Assembly (NCBI RefSeq): GCF_000445185.1
Contig: NZ_AVAF01000108.1
Coordinates: 1-62,177 of the forward strand
From: Thermoanaerobacter sp. A7A
Lineage (GTDB): Bacteria > Bacillota > Thermoanaerobacteria > Thermoanaerobacterales > Thermoanaerobacteraceae
Direction: 5' to 3'
Length of the DNA stretch: 62,177 nucleotides
In this document: positions 46,010 through 55,637 of the stretch, one piece after another
How positions within the stretch are numbered: the stretch's first letter is position 1
Layout of the letters: each line of letters starts with the position of its first letter
Made by a program: the position numbers and the translations under genes
The notes under the pieces: generated by a model
Seen by the model: only the letters and a program-made list of their open reading frames with translations
Database searches by the model: none
Told to the model about the DNA's origin: nothing

Positions 46010-46021
46010 AAACACGTTTTT
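46010..46021. promoter_or_regulatory. LacI-family operator AAACACGTTTTT (site 4)
   Basis: 11 of 12 match, 167 bp before the substrate-binding protein start. It is the natural control site of the ABC/glycosidase operon. Confidence 0.7.
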
Positions 46022-46055
46022 ATAAATTTAATACAAAACCAATTTTACGATAGCC

Positions 46056-46090
46056 TAAAACAAGAGGCTGAGAGGCCTTTTGTTTTAAAA
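46056..46090 (+). terminator. Terminator-like hairpin in the ABC operon leader
   Basis: TAAAACAAGAGGCT (46056-46069) pairs with GGCCTTTTGTTTTA (46074-46087), with G-U pairs. It lies after the operator and before the first SD, so it could act as an attenuator, or it may end transcription of the lacI remnant. Confidence 0.6.
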
Positions 46091-46176
46091 AATTCAAAGA
46101 AAGGGGGAATATGAGGAGTAAAATAAAATTTTTTAAAATAAAAGGAAACAACAAACCAAAAAGGGGGATTTTTAGG

Positions 46177-47934
46177 ATGAGAAGGCTGTTAAGTCTATTA
46201 TTAGTGTTAATGCTAATAATGGGCGCGTTAGCAGGCTGTGGACAAAAGAGTCAAGAAACAAGCGATAAATCGAACCAGCAAAATGCAAATACACAGCAAG
46301 TTGCACAGGAGACGACATATCAAAGAAATGAAACAGTATATTTTGGAGGCGGATTGTGGGGGCCACCCAGCAACTGGAATCCGCTAACACCATGGAACGC
46401 TGTAACGGGTACAGTGGGATTGATTTATGAAACATTATTCAACTATGACCCACTTAAAAACGAATTCATACCATGGTTAGCAGAGAAAGGTGAATGGACC
46501 TCTGATAATACTTATCAAATCACTTTAAGAGATGGGCTCACATGGCAAGATGGAAAACCTTTAACATCAGAGGACGTAAAATTTACATTTGAAATAGCAA
46601 AGCAATATTCAGAGATTTATTATAGCCCGATGTGGCAATGGTTGCAATCTATAGAGACACCGGACAACAAAACAGTAATATTTAAGTTCTCAACTGTAAA
46701 CTATCATGAATGGGCATATAACTTGTATCAGATACCAATAATTCCAAAGCACATTTGGGCAGACAAATCTAAGGATGATATATTAAATGGTGCAAACGAG
46801 AAGGCCATAGGTTCAGGACCCTATTTATTTGACACTTATAGCAATGATCGTATGGTCTACAAGAGGAATGACAACTGGTGGGGCATAAAAGCAATGAATA
46901 TGACACCAGCGCCTAAGAGGATAGTTTATTTAATGGTACAGAGTAACAACGTTGCATTGGGAATGTTAATGAAAGGTGAATTAGATTTAAGTAACTTTTT
47001 CCTTCCAGGTATACCAACTTTGAAAACTAACTATGGTGTAACGACTTTTTATGACAATCCACCATATATGATTCCAGATAATACTGTGTTTATGTTTATC
47101 AATACCACTAAATCTCCATTAAACAATGTTGAATTAAGGCGAGCAATGGCATATGCAATCAATCCTAAGGTAATAGCAGAAAAAGTATATGAAAACCAAG
47201 TAGAACCAGCAAATCCATTAGGATTTGTACCGGCTAAGGCTTGGGAAGAATATTATGATAAAAATGTAGTTGATCAATATGGATATACCTATGATCCAGA
47301 AAAAGCGAAATCTATTTTGGATGCAGCAGGATTTAAATTAGGAAGTGATGGAGTAAGGACATCACCTGATGGAAAAAAATTTAAGTTAGAGATTAGTGTA
47401 CCATATGGTTGGACAGATTGGATGGAAGCAGCTAAGATAGTTGCAGATCAATTAAAGGCAGTAGGAATTGATGCGGAAGCTAAATTTCCAGATTATAGTA
47501 AATATTATGAGGATTTAACGAAAGGAACATTTGATTTATCATTTAATAACTTTGGCAGCCAAGTCACGTCAACTCCATGGACTTTGTATAATTGGCTATT
47601 TAACAAAGTTCAAGAAAACGGTCCTCAGAATAACGGAAACTTTGGACGTTTTGATGTGCCAGGATTACAAGACTTAATAGCAAAATTTAACCAAACAAAG
47701 TTAGGAAGCCCAGAAGCTAAACAAGCAGCTGCACAACTTGAAGAGATTTTCTTAAAGAATATGCCAGCAATACCACTTTGGTACAATGGGCTTTGGTTCC
47801 AAGCATCAAATGCAGCATGGGAGAATTGGCCAACAGAACATGACCCATATGCTTATCCAGTTACTTGGGGTGGCAGATGGCAAACAGGTGGGACAATGAT
47901 GTTGATGAAGATAAAACCGAAAGCTTCGCAATAA
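46177..47934 (+). CDS. ABC transporter substrate-binding lipoprotein (family 5, probable oligosaccharide)
   Basis: 585 residues. The type II signal peptide MRRLLSLLLVLMLIMGALAGC has lipobox LAGC. The body is a family 5 (peptide/nickel/oligosaccharide) binding protein: TWQDGKPLTSEDVKFTFE, IGSGPYLF and 'NVELRRAMAYAINPKVIAEKVY'-like motifs. In Thermotoga and other thermophiles, proteins of this family next to glycosidases bind beta-gluco- or manno-oligosaccharides, not peptides. The last two genes of this operon are glycosidases, so a sugar ligand is likely. An alternative start at ATG 46111 also has an SD but would bury the signal peptide. Confidence 0.88.
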   Translation: MRRLLSLLLVLMLIMGALAGCGQKSQETSDKSNQQNANTQQVAQETTYQRNETVYFGGGLWGPPSNWNPLTPWNAVTGTVGLIYETLFNYDPLKNEFIPWLAEKGEWTSDNTYQITLRDGLTWQDGKPLTSEDVKFTFEIAKQYSEIYYSPMWQWLQSIETPDNKTVIFKFSTVNYHEWAYNLYQIPIIPKHIWADKSKDDILNGANEKAIGSGPYLFDTYSNDRMVYKRNDNWWGIKAMNMTPAPKRIVYLMVQSNNVALGMLMKGELDLSNFFLPGIPTLKTNYGVTTFYDNPPYMIPDNTVFMFINTTKSPLNNVELRRAMAYAINPKVIAEKVYENQVEPANPLGFVPAKAWEEYYDKNVVDQYGYTYDPEKAKSILDAAGFKLGSDGVRTSPDGKKFKLEISVPYGWTDWMEAAKIVADQLKAVGIDAEAKFPDYSKYYEDLTKGTFDLSFNNFGSQVTSTPWTLYNWLFNKVQENGPQNNGNFGRFDVPGLQDLIAKFNQTKLGSPEAKQAAAQLEEIFLKNMPAIPLWYNGLWFQASNAAWENWPTEHDPYAYPVTWGGRWQTGGTMMLMKIKPKASQ

Positions 47935-47951
47935 TAAATGGGGGTATATAA

Positions 47952-48944
47952 ATGTTACGGTATTTAATAAAGAAGTTGTACATTTACATTTTGACTTTCT
48001 TTTTTGCAGTAACTATTGACTGGCTAATCCCCAGGTTTATGCCTGGGGACCCCATTCTTGTATTAGTTTCAAGATTTTCGGGGCTACCAGAGTCAGCAAA
48101 AGTAATGTATGGGTATCTAATCAAAGCTTTTGGCTTAGATCTACCTTTATGGAAACAATACCTTAACTTTTGGATAGCATTGTTTAAAGGTGATTTAGGA
48201 ATTAGCATTTATATGTATCCTAAACCGGTTCTAGATGTTATAGCACAAGCTATACCTTACACATTAGTAGTGTTATTGCCATCAATTTTACTAAGTTGGA
48301 TAGTAGGGAACTATATAGGAGCAGTAGCAGCGAGACACAGAAGCTTAGATTCCAGAATGTTGCCAATTTTTTATATAATTACATCTATACCATACATGTG
48401 GTTAGGAATACTATTAGCATGGGCATTAGGAGTTGTTCTTGGGATTTTCCCTATTGCAGGAGCTTATAGTTTTAGTATGAGACCGAATTGGTCATGGCAA
48501 TTTGTAGTGGACTTTTTAAGACATTGGATATTGCCTTTCTTGTCTCTCTTTATAGTGCAAATTGGTGGTTGGGCGATAGGTATGAGAAATTTGATAATAT
48601 ATGAACTTGAAGCCAATTATTCAAGATATTTAGAAGCTTTAGGAGCATCAGAAGGGCTTATTAGAAGATATGCCTTTAAAAATGCTATACTTCCACAGAT
48701 TACAGGTTTAGCGTTGCAATTAGGTACAATCGTAGCAGGGTCCATAGCAACAGAAGTAGTATTTTCTTATCCAGGAATGGGATATATGTTATTGCAAGGT
48801 ATATTAAATCAGGATTATTTTTTGGTACAAGGAGTCTTCTTGTTTATAATCATAGGGGTATTACTTGCGAATTTCTTAGTTGATATACTCTACATGATTG
48901 TTGATCCAAGAATTAGACTAGGACTTGGAGGAGAAAATGTATGA
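47952..48944 (+). CDS. ABC transporter permease, DppB/OppB type
   Basis: 330 residues, six transmembrane helices. It has the DppB-type N-terminus 'FAVTIDWLIPRFMPGDPI' and the EAA loop 'EALGASEGLIRRYAFKNAILP' (near residue 230). It begins 18 bp after the binding-protein gene and overlaps the second permease by 4 bp. It forms the membrane channel with the next gene product. Confidence 0.92.
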   Translation: MLRYLIKKLYIYILTFFFAVTIDWLIPRFMPGDPILVLVSRFSGLPESAKVMYGYLIKAFGLDLPLWKQYLNFWIALFKGDLGISIYMYPKPVLDVIAQAIPYTLVVLLPSILLSWIVGNYIGAVAARHRSLDSRMLPIFYIITSIPYMWLGILLAWALGVVLGIFPIAGAYSFSMRPNWSWQFVVDFLRHWILPFLSLFIVQIGGWAIGMRNLIIYELEANYSRYLEALGASEGLIRRYAFKNAILPQITGLALQLGTIVAGSIATEVVFSYPGMGYMLLQGILNQDYFLVQGVFLFIIIGVLLANFLVDILYMIVDPRIRLGLGGENV

Positions 48945-49783
48945 AAGAGTTTATATATTTTGCGTTTAAAAACACGAAATTTAAGATAGGCTTGACAATA
49001 TTACTATTTTTTCTGATATTGGCTATAATTGGACCTTATATTTCTTACTATAAAGACCCATTGGAGTATGTCAGTATGAGCAATCTTCCTCCAAGCAGAG
49101 AAAACTGGTTAGGGACAACAACCTTTGGGCAAGATGTCTTTACCCAGTTTGTATACGGACTTAGGTCGACATTTTTTATTGGGTTATTTGGAGGAGGACT
49201 TGCCACAATAATAGGGCTTTTAATTGGTTTTATAGCAGGATACAAAGGCGGATTATTAGACGACCTTTTAATGATGTTGACGAACATATTAATAGTAATA
49301 CCTACATTAGCTTTACTCATAATCATAGCAGCCTATTTACCCTATAGAGGAATAGGGATACAAAGCGTGATAATAGGTTTGACAGCATGGCCATGGACAG
49401 CAAGGGCTGTACGCGCCCAAACACTTTCTTTAAGGTCAAGAGAGTTTGTGAATTTAGCTAAAATAACAGCATTGAGACCATTAAAAATAGTTTTAGAAGA
49501 AATAGCGCCAAACATGATGTCTTATGTAGTAATGGTATTCATATTGCAGTTTGCAGGAGCAATATTAGCAGCAGTAGGATTGGATTTTATAGGATTGGGA
49601 CCAACAAGAGGAATTTCATTAGGCTTAATGATGCAGTACTCAGTATTATGGAACGCAATCCAACTAGGAATGTGGTGGTGGTTTGTTCCTCCAGGGTTGG
49701 CAATCACAATGATAGTCAGTTCCTTATATTTTCTCAATATAGGTCTTGACGAAATATTTAATCCAAGGCTGAGGGAGGAGTGA
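48941..49783 (+). CDS. ABC transporter permease, DppC/OppC type
   Basis: 280 residues with the OppC-type N-terminal segment 'LPPSRENWLGTTTFGQDVF' and EAA loop 'RSREFVNLAKITALRPLKIVLEEIAPNM'. Six helices. It overlaps the upstream gene by 4 bp, and the downstream ATPase SD lies within its last codons. It partners with the DppB-type permease. Confidence 0.92.
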   Translation: MKEFIYFAFKNTKFKIGLTILLFFLILAIIGPYISYYKDPLEYVSMSNLPPSRENWLGTTTFGQDVFTQFVYGLRSTFFIGLFGGGLATIIGLLIGFIAGYKGGLLDDLLMMLTNILIVIPTLALLIIIAAYLPYRGIGIQSVIIGLTAWPWTARAVRAQTLSLRSREFVNLAKITALRPLKIVLEEIAPNMMSYVVMVFILQFAGAILAAVGLDFIGLGPTRGISLGLMMQYSVLWNAIQLGMWWWFVPPGLAITMIVSSLYFLNIGLDEIFNPRLREE

Positions 49784-49788
49784 CCAAT

Positions 49789-50742
49789 TTGATACAAATA
49801 GAAAGATTACGAATTTATTACAAAACATTGCATGGTGATGCCAAAGCATTAGATGATGTAACTTTTACAATAAATGACAAAGAAATATTGGGTATAGCTG
49901 GAGAATCAGGCTGTGGTAAGTCAACCCTGGGTAATTCATTGATACTTTTAAAGCCGCCAATGAAATATGTATCAGGAGAGGTAAAGATTAACGGAGAAAA
50001 ATTGCCAATAGACAATAATACTGAAATGAGGAGGCATCGCTATAAAAAAATTTCTCTTATTCCCCAATATGCTATGGATGCTTTAAATCCCACCCGCAAA
50101 ATAGGGGGGATAATAAGGGACTTAGTGGGACAACACAAAATAAAATATGAGGAAATAGAAAAAAGGCTACATGAGCGTTTAAACATGGTAAAACTTTCAA
50201 AAGACATTCTTAATATGTATCCCTTTGAACTATCAGGTGGGATGAAACAAAGGTTAGTATTGGTAATATCAACTTTATTAAATCCAGACCTTTTAATAGC
50301 AGACGAAGTCACATCAGCCCTTGATGTATCTTCTCAGAAAGCAGTCTCACTGATGTTTAAAGAGTTTAGAGATAGGGAGATAGTAAACTCAATAATATTT
50401 ATTACCCATGATATAGCAGTCTTATATCAAATAGCGGATAGGATAGTTATAATGTATGCAGGGAAAGTAGCGGAAATTGGTCCGACAGAAGAAATAATAG
50501 CGAATCCTTTGCATCCCTATACAAAAGCTCTGATTAAATCATTGCCTAATGCAGGAATACGTCATACAAAAGAAAAATTAGAGGGTATCCCTGGTCATCC
50601 TCCCAATCTCATAAATCCTCCAGCAGGATGTAGATTTAGAGATAGATGTCCATTTGCAGATGAAAACTGTTTAGAAGAGCCACCACTTAAAGAAATCAAT
50701 AAAGGCCGCCTTGTGGCTTGTTGGAAGGTGAAGGATTTATGA
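49789..50742 (+). CDS. ABC transporter ATP-binding protein, DppD/OppD type
   Basis: 317 residues. Walker A GESGCGKST, Q-loop, signature LSGGMKQRL, Walker B DLLIADEVTSALD and H-loop ITHDIAV. The C-terminal oligopeptide-type extension has GCRFRDRCPFADENC, a cysteine set known to bind a [4Fe-4S] cluster in some DppD proteins. I choose TTG 49789, 8 bp after GGGAGGAG; the GTG at 49780 overlaps that SD. Confidence 0.92.
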   Translation: MIQIERLRIYYKTLHGDAKALDDVTFTINDKEILGIAGESGCGKSTLGNSLILLKPPMKYVSGEVKINGEKLPIDNNTEMRRHRYKKISLIPQYAMDALNPTRKIGGIIRDLVGQHKIKYEEIEKRLHERLNMVKLSKDILNMYPFELSGGMKQRLVLVISTLLNPDLLIADEVTSALDVSSQKAVSLMFKEFRDREIVNSIIFITHDIAVLYQIADRIVIMYAGKVAEIGPTEEIIANPLHPYTKALIKSLPNAGIRHTKEKLEGIPGHPPNLINPPAGCRFRDRCPFADENCLEEPPLKEINKGRLVACWKVKDL

Positions 50743-51677
50743 TCAAAGCAAAGAATCTTACAAAGGTTTTTAATTCAGGGTTTTTGTTTAGTAAAAACAC
50801 AATAACAGCAGTAGATGAAGTAAATTTTGAAATAGGCAGGGGAGAAATTTTAGCTTTAGTAGGTGAAAGTGGCAGTGGAAAGTCTACAATAGGTAAAATG
50901 ATGTTAAAATTGCTAAAACCAAGTGGTGGCCAAATTTTACTTGAGGACAAGGATATCTTTAGCATATCAAATAACAAAGAGTTTTACTCAAAAGTTCAAG
51001 GAATTTTTCAAGACCCATATTCCTCTTTTAATCCTATATTTAAAGTAAATAGAATATTTAAATTAGTAAGACAATCCTTTAAAAAAGAAGTGCCTGCATC
51101 AGAATGGAATGATAGAGTAGAAAATGTATTAAAGAAAGTGGGACTGAATGCTGGAGATGTGTTAAACAAGTATATACACCAATTGAGTGGAGGACAGCTT
51201 CAAAGATTATTAATAGCAAGGGCGCTACTGATGGATGTAGAGGTATTAGTAGCAGATGAAATTACCAGTATGTTAGATGCTTCAACTCGTGTAGATGTTT
51301 TAGAAGCATTGCTTAGCTTAAAAGAAATAGGAGCTGCTATAATGTTTATTACCCATGACCTTTCGCAGGCGTATTATATAAGCGATAAGATAGTGGTTTT
51401 ATATAGAGGGTCAATTGTAGAGATGGGCTCAATAGAAAAAGTCTTTTCTAATCCCAGACATCCTTATACACAGATGCTATTAGACTCAATACCACAATTA
51501 GACAGAAAATGGGAAACAGATAAATTTGATATCGAAGATTCAAATAAAAATCAGACTATATGGAAAGAAGGATTCTGCAAGTATGTAGATAGGTGCCCCA
51601 TCGCAGATACAACTTGTATTAAGCCTGCAATTAAATTGATAGAAGAAGATCATTATGTTGCTTGTGCGAAGTTGTGA
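50739..51677 (+). CDS. ABC transporter ATP-binding protein, DppF/OppF type
   Basis: 312 residues. Walker A GESGSGKST, signature LSGGQLQRL, Walker B VLVADEITSMLD and ITHDLSQ. The C-terminal extension has FCKYVDRCPIADTTC, again with the Cys pattern of OppF-type ATPases. ATG 50739 overlaps the previous stop (ATGA) and has AAGGTG upstream. It forms the heterodimeric motor with the DppD-type subunit. Confidence 0.92.
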   Translation: MIKAKNLTKVFNSGFLFSKNTITAVDEVNFEIGRGEILALVGESGSGKSTIGKMMLKLLKPSGGQILLEDKDIFSISNNKEFYSKVQGIFQDPYSSFNPIFKVNRIFKLVRQSFKKEVPASEWNDRVENVLKKVGLNAGDVLNKYIHQLSGGQLQRLLIARALLMDVEVLVADEITSMLDASTRVDVLEALLSLKEIGAAIMFITHDLSQAYYISDKIVVLYRGSIVEMGSIEKVFSNPRHPYTQMLLDSIPQLDRKWETDKFDIEDSNKNQTIWKEGFCKYVDRCPIADTTCIKPAIKLIEEDHYVACAKL

Positions 51678-51706
51678 ATTAAATAAGAACAGAGGGTGAT
51701 TTAATT

Positions 51707-54178
51707 ATGGAAAAACGTATTTCATTAAATGGAGTATGGCATTTTAGAGAGGCAAATGCTAGTGAATGGTATGAAGGAGAAGTTCCAGGATGTGTCCAGC
51801 TAGATTTAGTAAGACTGGGGAAAATAGAAGATCCTTATTATCGCATGAATGAAATAAAGTTTCACAAATTAGAAGAAAAAGAATGGGTATACAAAAAAGA
51901 ATTTAACTTTGATGTAAAAAACAAAGATGAATTTGACGCAATAAAGTTAATTTTTGAGGGAATAGATACTTTTGCTGATATATATTTAAATGACATACAC
52001 TTAGGAAGAACACAAAATATGTTTATACCGCATGAATTCAACGTTAAGGATGATATAAGATATGGGGAAAATATATTAGAGGTGCATTTTGATTCACCTA
52101 TAAAGACGATAAAAGCTATGGAACAAACAAGTCCTGTAAATCTTGCCTGGTCAGGAGAAAGTGGAAGACCTTATGTAAGAAAAGCTCAATATTCTTATGG
52201 TTGGGATTGGGGACCAAGGATAGCTCAAGTTGGTTTATGGAGAGGCGTATACTTGTCTTTAGTAAAATATGCAGAGATTAAAAATCCATATTTCTATACA
52301 GAAAAAATTGAGCAAAACAAAGCTTATGTAGTAATAAGTGCAGAGATAGAAGGGTATATAGTGCAAGATTTTGAAGCTGAAATAGAGATAATACATAAAG
52401 ACATTTCATATGGGAAGAAGCAAGTAAAAATTCAGAAGGGCAAGATAAAAGCCTCAATGATTATAGACAATCCTAAATTGTGGTACCCAAATGGATTTGG
52501 AGAACAGCCTCTTTATGAAGTGAAAATAACACTTTTAGTGGATGAAGAAATAATAGATGAAAAAAGTTTTAGAAGTGGAATAAGAACTGTGAAGTTAATA
52601 AGAGAAAAAGATGAAGAAGGAGAAAGCTTTATATTTGAAATAAATGGAGTAAAAGTCTTTGCAAAAGGAGCCAATTGGATACCAGCCGACAACTTATTAC
52701 CTAGATTGACCAAAGAAGATTATTACGAATATATAAGACTTGCAAAAGAAGCGAATATGAACATGCTACGAGTATGGGGAGGAGGGATATATGAAGATCC
52801 CGCATTTTATGATGCCTGTGATGAGATGGGCATAATGGTATGGCAGGATTTTATGTATGCCTGTGCGGAGTACCCTGACCAATTTGAATGGTTTCAAAAA
52901 TTAGCAAAAGAAGAAGCCGAGAAAGTCATATTAAGTCTTAGAAATCATCCTTCCATTGTATTGTGGTGTGGGAATAATGAAAACAATTGGGGATTTCATT
53001 CATGGTGGGATAATGGAGATCCAAAATATTTGGGCAATTACATTTATAAAGAAATATTACCTAAAGTGTGTGCAAAATTAGATCCGTCAAGGCCTTATTG
53101 GGTATCAAGTCCTTATGGAGGAGAAGATCCGAATAGTGAAACTGAAGGCGATAGGCATCAATGGAATGTGTGGAGTGGATGGGTAGACTATGAAGAGTAC
53201 ACAAAAGATAAGGGCAGATTTCTTAGTGAATTTGGATTCCAATCAATGCCAGATTGGAAAACAGTGCTCTCCTATACAGCTCCTGAGGATAGGAAAATAC
53301 TCAGTCCAGTTATGATTTCTCACAACAAAATGGTAGAAGGAATGGAAAGATTAGTAAGATTTATGGTAGGACACTTAGGATTTCCTAAAGACCTTAAAAG
53401 CTTTGTTTACTTAAGTCAATTTAACCAAGCAGAGGCTATAAAGACAGGAGTAGAACATTGGAGGTCAAGAAAATTTAAGACAGCAGGGACACTGTACTGG
53501 CAGTTTAACGACTGTTGGCCTGTAGCAAGCTGGTCTTGTATTGATTATTACAAGAGGAAAAAAGCATTGTATCACTATTCAAAGAAATTTTATGCAGAGA
53601 TTTTACCATATATAAAAGAGGAAGATAAAGGTATCACAATTTATGGGATAAGTGATTTAGCTTATGATGAAGAAGTAGATGTAGCTATAAAAGTTTTCAA
53701 ACTAAATGGTGAAAAAATTGCAGAGAAACAGTTAAAAACGAGATTAATAGCAAATGACGTTACAAAAATATCTCACTATAAAATTGAGGAATTAAATATT
53801 GGGTACAATGTAAGGGAAATGACTATAGCAATACCGGGGTGTACATTGCCAGCAGAGAAAAATGGAGAACTACTAGATAGTGTTATATATGTAGAAATAA
53901 TTGCTGATGGCAAGACTTATGAGAATTATAAAGTGTTTGATAAATTTAGAAACTTAAACCTACATCAGCCAAGAATTTCTTATGAGATAGTGGAGGATAG
54001 GATAGTTTTAGAAACAGACATTCCGGCATTTGGAGTTTTTATAGAAAGTGATAATTATATAGAGTTATCGGATAATTGCTTAAATATGATGCCAAACAAA
54101 AAATATGAAATAAAATGTTCACAAAATCCAGAGAAGATTAAAATATTTGACATTACTCAATTAATAGCGAAGATATGA
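51707..54178 (+). CDS. GH2 beta-mannosidase
   Basis: 823 residues, no signal peptide, so cytoplasmic. An N-terminal jelly roll begins 'ISLNGVWHFREANASEWYEGEVPGCVQ' (the typical beta-mannosidase start). The TIM barrel has acid/base E425 in WCGNNENN and nucleophile E508 in LSEFGFQS. WGWDWGPRI and RVWGGGIYED are mannosidase-specific signatures. It hydrolyses terminal beta-1,4-mannosyl residues from imported manno-oligosaccharides. It lies 30 bp after the ABC ATPase and thus belongs to the transporter operon. Confidence 0.93.
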   Translation: MEKRISLNGVWHFREANASEWYEGEVPGCVQLDLVRLGKIEDPYYRMNEIKFHKLEEKEWVYKKEFNFDVKNKDEFDAIKLIFEGIDTFADIYLNDIHLGRTQNMFIPHEFNVKDDIRYGENILEVHFDSPIKTIKAMEQTSPVNLAWSGESGRPYVRKAQYSYGWDWGPRIAQVGLWRGVYLSLVKYAEIKNPYFYTEKIEQNKAYVVISAEIEGYIVQDFEAEIEIIHKDISYGKKQVKIQKGKIKASMIIDNPKLWYPNGFGEQPLYEVKITLLVDEEIIDEKSFRSGIRTVKLIREKDEEGESFIFEINGVKVFAKGANWIPADNLLPRLTKEDYYEYIRLAKEANMNMLRVWGGGIYEDPAFYDACDEMGIMVWQDFMYACAEYPDQFEWFQKLAKEEAEKVILSLRNHPSIVLWCGNNENNWGFHSWWDNGDPKYLGNYIYKEILPKVCAKLDPSRPYWVSSPYGGEDPNSETEGDRHQWNVWSGWVDYEEYTKDKGRFLSEFGFQSMPDWKTVLSYTAPEDRKILSPVMISHNKMVEGMERLVRFMVGHLGFPKDLKSFVYLSQFNQAEAIKTGVEHWRSRKFKTAGTLYWQFNDCWPVASWSCIDYYKRKKALYHYSKKFYAEILPYIKEEDKGITIYGISDLAYDEEVDVAIKVFKLNGEKIAEKQLKTRLIANDVTKISHYKIEELNIGYNVREMTIAIPGCTLPAEKNGELLDSVIYVEIIADGKTYENYKVFDKFRNLNLHQPRISYEIVEDRIVLETDIPAFGVFIESDNYIELSDNCLNMMPNKKYEIKCSQNPEKIKIFDITQLIAKI

Positions 54179-54230
54179 AGTTAATAAAATTCCTTACCAA
54201 TTACAATAATTAAGAATAGGAGTGGTTTCA

Positions 54231-55571
54231 TTGATAAAATTTCCAAAAGACTTTGTTTGGGGAACAGCCACCTCATCATACCAAATTGAAGGAGCTGTAA
54301 ATGAAGATGGGAGGACTCCTTCCATATGGGATACATTTTCAAAAACAGAAGGGAAAACCTATAATGGCCACACAGGAGATGTAGCCTGTGACCATTACCA
54401 CCGCTATAAGGAAGATGTAGATATATTAAAAGAAATAGGAGTAAAAGCCTACAGATTTTCAATTGCATGGCCAAGGATTTTCCCTGAGGAAGGGAAATAC
54501 AATCCAAAAGGGATGGACTTTTACAAAAGATTAGTAGATGAGTTATTGAAGAAGAATATAATGCCAACCGCGACAATTTATCATTGGGATTTACCACAAT
54601 GGGCGTATGACAAAGGAGGGGGTTGGCTAAACAGAGACAGCGTAAAATGGTATGTAGAATACGCCACGAAACTATTTGAAGAATTAGGGGATGTAATACC
54701 CTTATGGATAACCCATAACGAACCATGGTGTGCATCAATATTAAGCTATGGGATAGGAGAACATGCGCCTGGGCACAAAAACTACAGAGAAGCACTAATA
54801 GCAGCTCATCATATACTACTTTCCCATGGAGAAGCAGTAAAAGCCTTCAGAGAAATGAATATAAAAGGGAGTAAAATTGGTATAACACTAAACTTAACCC
54901 CTGCATATCCTGCCAGCGGAAAAGAAGAAGACAAATTAGCAGCCCAATATGCTGACGGAGTTGCTAACAGATGGTTTTTAGATCCAATATTCAAAGGCAA
55001 TTATCCAGAGGATATGATGGAATTATATAGTAAAATAATTGGAGAATTTGACTTTATAAAAGAAGGAGATTTAGAGATTATAAGTGTTCCGATAGATTTT
55101 CTTGGAGTCAATTATTATACAAGGAGTATTGTAAAATATGATGAAGATTCCATGTTAAAGGCAGAGAATGTACCGGGTCCAGGTAAGAGGACGGAGATGG
55201 GATGGGAGATAAGCCCAGAGTCTTTGTATGACCTTTTAAAAAGACTAAATAGAGAATATACAAAACTGCCTATGTATATAACAGAGAATGGAGCAGCATT
55301 TAAAGATGAAGTGACAGAAGAAGGACGAGTACATGATAATGAGAGAATAGAGTATATTAAAGAACATTTAAAAGCAATTGCTAGATTTATAGAAGATGGA
55401 GGCAATTTAAGAGGATACTTTGTGTGGTCATTAATGGACAATTTTGAATGGGCCCATGGATATTCAAAAAGATTTGGGATAGTTTATGTGGATTATGAGA
55501 CGCAAAAGAGAATATTAAAAGACAGTGCATTGTGGTATAAAGAGGTAATACAGAAAAATTCTATTGAGTAG
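54231..55571 (+). CDS. GH1 beta-glucosidase
   Basis: 446 residues with FPKDFVWGTATSSYQIEGA, acid/base E164 in THNEP and nucleophile E352 in ITENGA. The C-terminal MDNFEWAHGYSKRFG keeps the Glu-Trp that contacts the glucose 4/6-OH, so the substrate should be unphosphorylated. Cytoplasmic. The TTG start at 54231 is 8 bp after AGGAG; a GTG at 54222 lies in that spacer. It ends the ABC operon and pairs with the beta-mannosidase to degrade glucomanno- or cello-oligosaccharides. Confidence 0.93.
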   Translation: MIKFPKDFVWGTATSSYQIEGAVNEDGRTPSIWDTFSKTEGKTYNGHTGDVACDHYHRYKEDVDILKEIGVKAYRFSIAWPRIFPEEGKYNPKGMDFYKRLVDELLKKNIMPTATIYHWDLPQWAYDKGGGWLNRDSVKWYVEYATKLFEELGDVIPLWITHNEPWCASILSYGIGEHAPGHKNYREALIAAHHILLSHGEAVKAFREMNIKGSKIGITLNLTPAYPASGKEEDKLAAQYADGVANRWFLDPIFKGNYPEDMMELYSKIIGEFDFIKEGDLEIISVPIDFLGVNYYTRSIVKYDEDSMLKAENVPGPGKRTEMGWEISPESLYDLLKRLNREYTKLPMYITENGAAFKDEVTEEGRVHDNERIEYIKEHLKAIARFIEDGGNLRGYFVWSLMDNFEWAHGYSKRFGIVYVDYETQKRILKDSALWYKEVIQKNSIE

Positions 55572-55586
55572 TAAATGATAAAAAGC

Positions 55587-55632
55587 AAGAAGAGGCTGTT
55601 AAAAATTTGATTGTCAAACAGCCTCTTCTTCT
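55587..55632. terminator. Bidirectional terminator between bgl and znu operons
   Basis: 14-bp arms AAGAAGAGGCTGTT (55587-55600) and AACAGCCTCTTCTT (55617-55630) around a 16-nt loop lie between convergent genes; T-rich to the right, and A-rich on the left (a T-run for the minus strand). Confidence 0.82.
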
Positions 55633-55637
55633 TTTAT

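Larger units (their letters stand above)
45872..46176. other. Leader/promoter region of the oligosaccharide ABC operon
   Basis: About 300 bp without a gene. It holds a weak (45890) and a strong (46010) AAACACG operator and a terminator-like hairpin at 46056-46087. Two SD sites, near 46103 and 46163, serve alternative starts of the binding-protein gene. Confidence 0.65.
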
